In this document: positions 1 through 6,044 of the stretch, one piece after another
Layout: every line of letters begins with the position of its first letter
How positions within the stretch are numbered: the stretch's first letter is position 1
Assembly (NCBI GenBank): GCA_964637705.1
Contig: CAZWVM010000074.1
Coordinates: 1 to 15,764, forward strand
Direction of reading: 5' to 3'
Origin: CAZWVM01 sp964637705
Lineage (GTDB): Bacteria > UBA8481
Length of the DNA stretch: 15,764 nucleotides
The notes under the pieces: generated by a model
The model's input: only the letters and a program-made list of their open reading frames with translations
Databases searched by the model: none
Told to the model about the DNA's origin: nothing
Made by a program: the position numbers and the translations under genes

Positions 1-393
1 GGCGAGACGCGCGCCGACTTCGAGGAGACGAAGCGCCTCGTCGCGCGCCTCCCGATGTCGCTCCTCACCGTCAACATCTTCGCCCCGTATCCCGGCACGG
101 AGCTTTACGAGGAATGCCGCCGGAAGGGTTGGCTCGTCGACGTGCCGCCGGAGGAGGACGAGCGGATCGAGATGTTCTCCGCGATGATCCGCACCCCGGA
201 CTTCACGCCGGAGGAGATCGGGCGGTGGCAACGCGAGCTCTACTCCACCTTCGTGCGGACCCACTGGCCGGGGCTCGTGCGCGAGTTCTTCCGCCCCTCC
301 GGGCTCGTCAACCGCGACGCCTTCGGGAAGGCGCTGGGCATGTTCCGCTTCCGCCGTTCCGACGCGCGGGCGCGGGCGGAGGCGTCGGCGTGA
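1..393 (+). CDS. B12-binding-type radical SAM protein, C-terminal fragment (5' end outside window)
   Basis: The reading frame is open from base 1 to the TGA at 391-393, so only the last 130 residues are seen. The fragment begins GETRADFEETKRLVARL and continues with NIFAPYPGTELYEECRRKGW. This is the end of the radical SAM barrel as found in cobalamin-binding radical SAM proteins (the BchE/HpnJ-like superfamily): a GxT-x2-DFEET helix, then a (F/A)PYPGT strand-loop. The CxxxCxxC cluster motif and any B12 domain would lie upstream, out of view. The tail after the barrel is a short helical extension rich in Arg and Glu. It overlaps the next radical SAM gene by 4 bases (GTGA), so the two are probably co-translated and may act on the same substrate. 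Family assignment is good; reaction and substrate are unknown. Confidence 0.8.
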   Translation, partial: GETRADFEETKRLVARLPMSLLTVNIFAPYPGTELYEECRRKGWLVDVPPEEDERIEMFSAMIRTPDFTPEEIGRWQRELYSTFVRTHWPGLVREFFRPSGLVNRDAFGKALGMFRFRRSDARARAEASA

Positions 394-1424
394 GACAGCA
401 CCTCGGCTACGTCGCGAGCATCGCCCGGGGGCACCTGACCGGCCGCCGCATCCCGATCTACGTCATCCTCTGCGTCACGGACAAGTGCAACCTCAAGTGC
501 CTCTATTGCTACCGCGAGTCGATGGAATTCGGGAAGAAGGAACTGACGACCGCGGAGATGCTCGACCTGGTCGACGAGCTGGCCCGGCGCGGCACGAAGT
601 ATATCTCCCTCAACGGCGGCGAGGCGCTGCTGAGACCCGACCTCGCCGAGATCCACGCGCGGATCAAGGAGCGCGGCCTCCTCTCTCATCTCTCCACCAA
701 CGGCCTCCTCGTCCCCCGCCACCTCGACCTCGTCTCCCGCGTCGACTCCGTCGCCATCTCCCTCGACGGCGACCGCGTCGCCAACGACAGGAACCGTGGC
801 GAAGGCACGTATGAGCGGATTCTCGAGGTCTTCCGGCTCCTGCGGTCGAAGGGCATCGCCTTCCACGTCCACACGGTGCTGACGAAGAACAACCCGGGCG
901 CGCTCGAGGAGATCATGGCGCTCGCCGCCGATTACCGCTTCCAGGCCCAGTTCTCGATCCTCAGGGGCGAGGACTCCCCGACCGGGGGCCTCCAGTTCTC
1001 GGACGAGGAGATGAGGGCGATGCTCGGGCGGATCCTGGAAGCGCGGCGGAAGGGCCTGCCGGTCTTCTTCTCGGAGGAGTCCTACCGCCAGGCGATCGCC
1101 TGGCCGCTTCCCTACGAGACCGAGCGCATCGCGGGTCCCCTGCCCGCGGGCTTTCATCCCGTGCCGTGCCGACTCAAGCAGTTCTCCTGCCACATCGAAT
1201 CGGACGGGCGCGTCTTCCCCTGCGTGCTGCTCGTCAACAAGTTCCCGGCGCTCTCGGTGCGCGAGGACGGGTTCGGCGCGGCGTGGGACCGGCTTGCGGA
1301 GAATCCCTGCACGGCCTGCTACAACGTCTGCTGCACCGACATGAACCTCATCTTCGACCTCCGGCCCGCCGCCTTCTGGAACGCGGTGAAGATCGTCTTG
1401 AGGCGCGAGCGGTCCGGGCCGTGA
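390..1424 (+). CDS. Radical SAM protein with SPASM-like C-terminal cysteine cluster
   Basis: 344 residues. A GTG at 390 is chosen because it overlaps the upstream stop as GTGA and has GGAGG at 378-382, 7 bases before it; the longer open frame upstream is a shadow of the previous gene. The radical SAM motif CNLKCLYC uses C33, C37 and C40, followed by the SAM-binding LNGGEALLRPD segment. The C-terminal part has Cys at 260, 267, 278, 307, 310, 314 and 315, including ESDGRVFPC and CTACYNVCC. This is a SPASM/twitch-like layout for one or two auxiliary Fe-S clusters. Such enzymes modify peptides, sugars or other small substrates through a 5'-deoxyadenosyl radical. No precursor peptide gene is visible nearby, and the following genes look like glycan or lipid metabolism, so a non-peptide substrate is at least as likely. 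Substrate unknown. Confidence 0.85.
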   Translation: MRQHLGYVASIARGHLTGRRIPIYVILCVTDKCNLKCLYCYRESMEFGKKELTTAEMLDLVDELARRGTKYISLNGGEALLRPDLAEIHARIKERGLLSHLSTNGLLVPRHLDLVSRVDSVAISLDGDRVANDRNRGEGTYERILEVFRLLRSKGIAFHVHTVLTKNNPGALEEIMALAADYRFQAQFSILRGEDSPTGGLQFSDEEMRAMLGRILEARRKGLPVFFSEESYRQAIAWPLPYETERIAGPLPAGFHPVPCRLKQFSCHIESDGRVFPCVLLVNKFPALSVREDGFGAAWDRLAENPCTACYNVCCTDMNLIFDLRPAAFWNAVKIVLRRERSGP

Positions 1425-2980
1425 GCCGGCCGCGCCTCCTCTCCCTTCTCGTTCTCGCCGCCGCCCTCGCCTACAGCTCGGCGCTCGTCGCCGGACACGC
1501 CTTCGGGATCTTCGACTTCTTCGACATGTCGACCTTCATGGACGCCGGTTACCGCGTCTGGAAGGGACAGAGGATCTACGAGGACTTCTTCTACAACACC
1601 GGCCCGATCCATCCTCATCTCCACGCGTTCTCCTTCGCGCTCCTCGGCTTCGGCCGGGACGCGGTGCTCCTGCATCTCGTCGTGATGAACGCACTCGCGC
1701 TCTTCGCCCTCCATCTCGTCGCCCGCCGCACGCTCCCGCCGATCGGCCAGTTCATCGTGCTCATGGTCGCGGGCACGTCCTTCTACGGTCCCGCCGCGCA
1801 CCCGTGGTACGACCAGAACGCCGCCGCCTGGCTCTTTCTGGGCCTTGCGCTCATGGAAGCGGTCCCCGGCGACGAGGGCATGCGCCCGGCCTTCGGGGGC
1901 CGCCGCGCCGCGGCGGCCGCGGCGGGCGCCGGGTTCCTCACTTCTCTCGCCGCCTTGACCAAGCTGAACGTCGGCCTGTGCGGGCTCATCCTCTTCCTCC
2001 CCCGCCTCGCCTTCGCCCCGGGCCGGGGCCGGCTCGTCGCGTGTTATGCGGCCGGATTCGCGGCGGGCTGCGCGGGGCTCTTCCTCCTGGCCTCGCCGGT
2101 GGCCATGTTCGAGAACAACTTTCTCTGTTACCGCCCCTTCGAGCGCCTCTTCAACCTCGGGCGCCTCGTGCGCGTCGCCCTCCTGATGCCTCCCCTTCCC
2201 CTCGTCCTCGCCTCCCTCCTCATGGCCGCCCTTGCCGAACCCGCCTGGCGCCGCGCCCACCGCGCGACCCTCACCCTGTCCGTCTCCATCGCCGTGGCGG
2301 CCACTCTCTGCTCCTTCACCGGTTCGCTCGTGGACGCGGCCAGCCAGTACTGGACCGGCGCCGGCGTCCTCTACGGCGCCATCCTGCTCTCCCGCTGGAG
2401 CCCGACCCGGCGCGCGCCCGCGCTCTCGGGTCCGCTTGTCCGCTTCGCCTGCCTCGCGCTCGTCGTGAGCCTCATGCACCTCGCGGCCCGCGCCACCGCG
2501 GACCACGCGGCGTGGCGCTGGCGCACCTATTTCCGGGACGGCTACGAACTGCGCGCGCCCGGCCTGGAAGGATGGCGTTGCGACCCGGAGGTCGGGGCGG
2601 GCTTCGACGCCGCGGTCGAGCATCTCCGTCGTCACGTTCCGGCCGACTCCTCGCTCCTCGTCTTTCCCGACGCGACCGTGATGTATGGCGTCCTCGGCCG
2701 CGAGAGCTTCCGGCCCGAGGCGCCCATCGGCTTCTCGCTCGGCTCCTTCCCCGCCGGCGCGCACTACGATCGATTCGGGGCGCGGTTCCGGAGCGCGCCG
2801 CCCGACTGGATCCTCATGCACGACGAGCGCGACTTCGAGCGCATGGACACCTTCCGCCTCCTCCGTTGGCTCGGCCTCGACACCTTCATCGCCGCCCACT
2901 ACGATCTCACGGCCTCGTGGCCGCGCTTCGAACTCTACAGGCGCAAACCCGCCGCGATCGAGGAGGCCTCGGACAGGTGA
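1421..2980 (+). CDS. Polytopic membrane protein, GT-C / glycosyltransferase 39-like
   Basis: 519 residues. A GTG at 1421 overlaps the previous stop (GTGA). Residues about 5-25 form a first hydrophobic helix. They are followed by a polar loop with D32, D35, D41 and D55 and the pattern GQRIYEDFFYNTGP. An acidic first loop of the type (D/E)-x-Y-x-DF-x4-GP is characteristic of GT-C transferases that take sugar from a polyprenyl-phosphate donor outside the membrane (ArnT/PMT relatives). Some eight to ten further hydrophobic segments follow to about residue 360. The last ~150 residues are soluble, including VPADSSLLVFPDATVMYGVL, as in many GT39-like proteins. It lies inside an operon with radical SAM and ThDP enzymes, so it may attach a modified sugar to a lipid or surface molecule. 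The fold call is moderate; sugar and acceptor are unknown. Confidence 0.7.
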   Translation: MSRPRLLSLLVLAAALAYSSALVAGHAFGIFDFFDMSTFMDAGYRVWKGQRIYEDFFYNTGPIHPHLHAFSFALLGFGRDAVLLHLVVMNALALFALHLVARRTLPPIGQFIVLMVAGTSFYGPAAHPWYDQNAAAWLFLGLALMEAVPGDEGMRPAFGGRRAAAAAAGAGFLTSLAALTKLNVGLCGLILFLPRLAFAPGRGRLVACYAAGFAAGCAGLFLLASPVAMFENNFLCYRPFERLFNLGRLVRVALLMPPLPLVLASLLMAALAEPAWRRAHRATLTLSVSIAVAATLCSFTGSLVDAASQYWTGAGVLYGAILLSRWSPTRRAPALSGPLVRFACLALVVSLMHLAARATADHAAWRWRTYFRDGYELRAPGLEGWRCDPEVGAGFDAAVEHLRRHVPADSSLLVFPDATVMYGVLGRESFRPEAPIGFSLGSFPAGAHYDRFGARFRSAPPDWILMHDERDFERMDTFRLLRWLGLDTFIAAHYDLTASWPRFELYRRKPAAIEEASDR

Positions 2981-3936
2981 CCCCCGCGGCGGACATCGAA
3001 CGGATCTACCGCTCCCTCATGCGTATCCGGCGCGTGGAGGAGGAGATCGCGCGCGTCTATCCCACCGACGTCATCAAGAGCCCGGTGCACCTCTCGATCG
3101 GGCAGGAGGCGGCCGCGGTCGGAGCCTGCGACGCGCTCGCGCCCGGGGACGTCGTCTTCGGCACCTACCGCGGTCACGCGATGTATCTCGCGAAGGGCGG
3201 CGACCTCCGCGCCATGATCGCCGAGCTCTTCGGCCGGGCGACGGGCTGCGCCCGCGGCAAGGGCGGCTCGATGCACCTCGTCGATCCCGGGGCCGGTGTC
3301 ATGGGCACCTCGGCCGTTGTCGGCACCACCATTCCCAACGCCGCCGGTCATGCCCTGGCGATGAAACTCCGGAAGACCGGCGCCGTGACGCTCTGCTTCC
3401 TCGGAGACGGGGCCACGGAGGAGGGTGTCTTCTGGGAAACGCTGAACTTCGCGGCGCTGAAACGACTCCCGCTCGTCCTCTTCTGCGAGAACAACCTCTA
3501 CGCGATCCACACGCGCCAGGAGGCGCGGCAGGCGAACACGGATCTCGTCGGGCGCGTGCGCGCCTTCGGCCTCGAGTCGGACCGGATCGCCGGCGACGAC
3601 GTCTTCGCGATCCGCGACCGGACCGCCGCGGCCGTCGCCTCCTGCCGCGCCGGCAGCGGCCCGGTCTTCCTCGAGTGCCTGACCTACCGCTGGCGGGAGC
3701 ACGTCGGTCCGAACGAGGACTATTCTCTCGGCTACCGCGGCCGCGAGGAGGCCGCGCCGTGGGTGAAGAACGACGCCGTCGCGCGAACCGCGGGGTTGGT
3801 CGCGCCGGAGCGGCGCGCGGCGATCGACGTGGAGATCGAGGAGGAGATCCGGGAGGCGTTCGGCTTCGCGGAGGCGAGCCCGTGGCCGGCCGCGGACGAA
3901 CTGACGGCGGATCTCTTCGGAGGCGGATCGCGATGA
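2977..3936 (+). CDS. ThDP-dependent 2-oxoacid dehydrogenase-type E1, alpha subunit
   Basis: 319 residues. GTG at 2977 overlaps the upstream stop (GTGA) and has AGGAGG at 2961-2966. The E1-alpha fold (pyruvate, branched-chain or acetoin dehydrogenase family) is clear. It has an early SIGQEAAAVG segment, TYRGHAMYLAKG, the GRATGCARGKGGSMHL glycine-rich stretch, and the ThDP/Mg motif GDG (143-145) to NN (172-173) with the usual spacing. In classical complexes this subunit binds ThDP with E1-beta and passes the acyl group to lipoyl-E2. No E2 (lipoyl/acyltransferase) or E3 is present within several kilobases either side. Length is near the short end of the family. Neighbours suggest a role in modified sugar or glycan synthesis, possibly using decarboxylated 2-oxoacid as a carbon donor; that is inference. 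Confidence 0.9.
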   Translation: MTPAADIERIYRSLMRIRRVEEEIARVYPTDVIKSPVHLSIGQEAAAVGACDALAPGDVVFGTYRGHAMYLAKGGDLRAMIAELFGRATGCARGKGGSMHLVDPGAGVMGTSAVVGTTIPNAAGHALAMKLRKTGAVTLCFLGDGATEEGVFWETLNFAALKRLPLVLFCENNLYAIHTRQEARQANTDLVGRVRAFGLESDRIAGDDVFAIRDRTAAAVASCRAGSGPVFLECLTYRWREHVGPNEDYSLGYRGREEAAPWVKNDAVARTAGLVAPERRAAIDVEIEEEIREAFGFAEASPWPAADELTADLFGGGSR

Positions 3937-4979
3937 CGCGCGAACTCTCCTTCCTCGCCGCGATCCGCGAGGCGACGGAGCAGGCGATGGCCGCCGATCC
4001 GTCCGTCGTCCTCTTCGGCCTGGGCGTCGACGACCCCAAGCGGATCCTCGGAACGACGGCCGGCCTTCCGGAGCGTTTCGGGCCGGAGCGCGTCTTCGAC
4101 ACGCCGCTCTCGGAGGACGCCATGACCGGCGCGGCCGTCGGGATGTCGCTCGGAGGCCTCCGCCCGATCCACGTCCATATCCGCTGCGACTTCCTTCTCC
4201 TCGCCATGAACCAGCTCGTCAACCAGGCGGCCAAGATGCGCTACGTCTTCGGCGGGCGCCAGCACTGCCCGATCACGGTGCGCGCGATGATCGGCAAGAG
4301 CTGGGGCCAGGGCGCCCAACACTCCCAGGCGCTCTATCCCCTCTTCATGCACGTCCCCGGCCTCAAGCTCGTGATGCCCACCACGCCGCGCGACGCCAAG
4401 GGCGCGCTCATCGCCGCGGTGCGCGACGACGATCCCGTCCTCTACATCGAGCACCGGATGCTCCACTACCAGTCCGGGCCGGTCCCGGAAGAGACCTACG
4501 AGGTCCGGCCCGGGCGCTCGCGCATCGTGCGCGAAGGCACGGACGTGACGATCGTCGGCATCTCCTTCATGCAACTGGAGTGCTTCCGCGCCGCCGGGTA
4601 TCTCGCGGAGAAAGGCGTCTCAGCCGAGGTGATCGATCCCATCTGGCTTTCGCCCCTGGATGCGGAGACGATCGCCGAATCGGTCAGGAAGACCGGGCGC
4701 CTCCTCGTCGTGGACAACACCTGGCTTAGCGGCGGGGCCGGAGCGGAGATCGTGGCGCGAGTGGCGGAGCGGCTTCAGGGCGAGCGGCCCTTCGCGGTGG
4801 GGCGCATGGGTTTCGCCGACGTTCCCTGCCCGACGACGCCGGTACTGGAGGACCTCTTCTACCCCAACGCCCGCACCATCGCCGCGTCGGCCTTCGACCT
4901 CGTCACGGGCCGCGCGAACGGCTGGCGACCGGAGCCGCGCCAGGACCTGGCCGAGGCGGCCTTCAAGGGCCCCTTCTGA
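3933..4979 (+). CDS. ThDP-dependent 2-oxoacid dehydrogenase-type E1, beta subunit
   Basis: 348 residues. ATG at 3933 overlaps the alpha stop (ATGA) and has GGAGG at 3919-3923. The order is a transketolase-like pyrimidine-binding domain (about residues 5-180) and a transketolase C-terminal domain (about 205-330). The catalytic-type Glu sits in TPLSEDAMTGAAVG (E61), the position that activates ThDP in E1-beta. Other family features are HVPGLKLVMPTTPRDAKG and DDPVLYIEHRMLH, and the C-terminal domain has a VDNTWLSGGAGAEI segment. With the gene before it, it should make an alpha2beta2 enzyme. The tight overlap argues for stoichiometric synthesis. It ends 44 bases before the SDR gene. No E2 or E3 lies next to it. 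Family assignment is firm; the oxoacid and acceptor are unknown. Confidence 0.9.
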   Translation: MTRELSFLAAIREATEQAMAADPSVVLFGLGVDDPKRILGTTAGLPERFGPERVFDTPLSEDAMTGAAVGMSLGGLRPIHVHIRCDFLLLAMNQLVNQAAKMRYVFGGRQHCPITVRAMIGKSWGQGAQHSQALYPLFMHVPGLKLVMPTTPRDAKGALIAAVRDDDPVLYIEHRMLHYQSGPVPEETYEVRPGRSRIVREGTDVTIVGISFMQLECFRAAGYLAEKGVSAEVIDPIWLSPLDAETIAESVRKTGRLLVVDNTWLSGGAGAEIVARVAERLQGERPFAVGRMGFADVPCPTTPVLEDLFYPNARTIAASAFDLVTGRANGWRPEPRQDLAEAAFKGPF

Positions 4980-4987
4980 TTTTCGTT

Positions 4988-5017
4988 TTTGGATTTCGGA
5001 TCGTCCTTGAGTAGGAT
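4988..5017 (+). promoter_or_regulatory. Possible promoter for the SDR gene (short leader)
   Basis: The only AT-rich spot in this block sits between the E1-beta stop and the SDR start. TTTGGA at 4988-4993 (or TTGGAT one base on) is followed after 17-18 bases by TAGGAT at 5012-5017. The ATG comes only 6 bases after the hexamer. The match to a sigma-70 -35 is weak. The same bases (AGGATGG) could instead act as a modest Shine-Dalgarno in a continuing operon transcript. Confidence 0.35.
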
Positions 5018-5023
5018 GGCCCC

Positions 5024-6013
5024 ATGACAGCGCCGCGCGTCTTCAGGAAGGTTCTCATCACGGGCATCGGCGGTTCGGGCGGCAGCTACCTCGCGGACCA
5101 CATTGTGGATCATCACCCGGAGGTGGAGGTCCACGGCGTCGCGCGCTGGCACTCCGCGACGCAGAACAACCTGGCCGCGGCGGCCGGGCGCGTGACGGTG
5201 CACGAGTGCGACCTCTGCGACATGGCCTCGCTCCTTCCCGTCGTCGAACGCGTCCGCCCCGACGCCGTCTTCCACCTCGCCGCCCACGCCAACGTCCGTG
5301 CCTCCTTCATCACCCCGACCACGGTCCTCTCCAACAACATCCTCGGCACCTCGAACCTCCTCGAGGCGATCCGCATCGTCGGCATCGATCCCTGGATCCA
5401 GCTTTGCAGCACCTCCGAGGTCTACGGACAGGTCGATCCGAAGCACGTTCCGATCACCGAGGACTGCCCGATGAACCCGGCGAGCCCCTATGCCGTCTCC
5501 AAGGTCGCCCAGGATCATCTCGGCCGCGTCTACTTCGTGAGCTACGGGATGAAGATCGTGCGCACGCGCATGTTCTCCTACCTCAATCCCCGCCGCGCCG
5601 ACCTCTTCGCGACCTCCTTCGCGCGCCAGGTGGCCCGGATCGAGGCGGGCCTCGCGGAGGAACTCCTGCACGGCAACCTCGACTCCGTCCGCACCCTGAT
5701 CGACGTGCGCGACGCGATGAGAGCCTACTGGGAGGCGCTCGTCCACTGCGAGGCGGGCGAAGCCTACAACATCGGCGGCGCGACGACGATGACGGTCGGC
5801 GATTTCCTCAAGACGCTCGTGTCGCTCGCACGGACTCCGATCCCGACGCGACAGGACCCCGCGCTCCTCCGTCCCGCCGACGTGACGCTCCAGATCCCCG
5901 ACTCGTCGCGTTTCCAGTCCGCGACCGGCTGGAAGCCTCTCCACACCTTCGAGGAGAGCCTCGCGCACCTCCTGGAATACTGGCGAAAACGGACGCGCGC
6001 GGAGAAACCGTGA
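5024..6013 (+). CDS. NAD(P)-dependent nucleotide-sugar dehydratase/epimerase, GDP-mannose 4,6-dehydratase-like
   Basis: 329 residues, extended short-chain dehydrogenase fold. The Rossmann motif ITGIGGSGGSYLADHI gives G14, G17 and G20. The acid after beta-2 and the CDLCD segment follow the usual pattern for NAD(P) binding. Catalytic residues are visible: T130 and E132 in CSTSEVYG, and Y156 and K160 in SPYAVSK, the T-E-Y-K set of GDP-mannose 4,6-dehydratases. The substrate side has NPRRADLFATSFARQVARIE, close to the GMD arrangement, and RTLIDVRDAMRAYW. The likely product is a 4-keto-6-deoxy sugar nucleotide. Whether the donor is GDP-mannose or another NDP-hexose cannot be read. It follows the E1 pair on the same strand, so it could supply a ketosugar to that enzyme. 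It ends 31 bases before the sensor kinase. Confidence 0.85.
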   Translation: MTAPRVFRKVLITGIGGSGGSYLADHIVDHHPEVEVHGVARWHSATQNNLAAAAGRVTVHECDLCDMASLLPVVERVRPDAVFHLAAHANVRASFITPTTVLSNNILGTSNLLEAIRIVGIDPWIQLCSTSEVYGQVDPKHVPITEDCPMNPASPYAVSKVAQDHLGRVYFVSYGMKIVRTRMFSYLNPRRADLFATSFARQVARIEAGLAEELLHGNLDSVRTLIDVRDAMRAYWEALVHCEAGEAYNIGGATTMTVGDFLKTLVSLARTPIPTRQDPALLRPADVTLQIPDSSRFQSATGWKPLHTFEESLAHLLEYWRKRTRAEKP

Positions 6014-6044
6014 TGCCGGTCGTCGGCGGGGGGGCCTTGACCGG

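Noticed and set aside
1319..2899. A 526-codon open frame on the - strand opposite the membrane protein
   Set aside because: It is a Glu/Gly/Arg-rich low-complexity translation with no family motif, while the + strand gives hydrophobic helices and 4-base overlaps with both neighbours.
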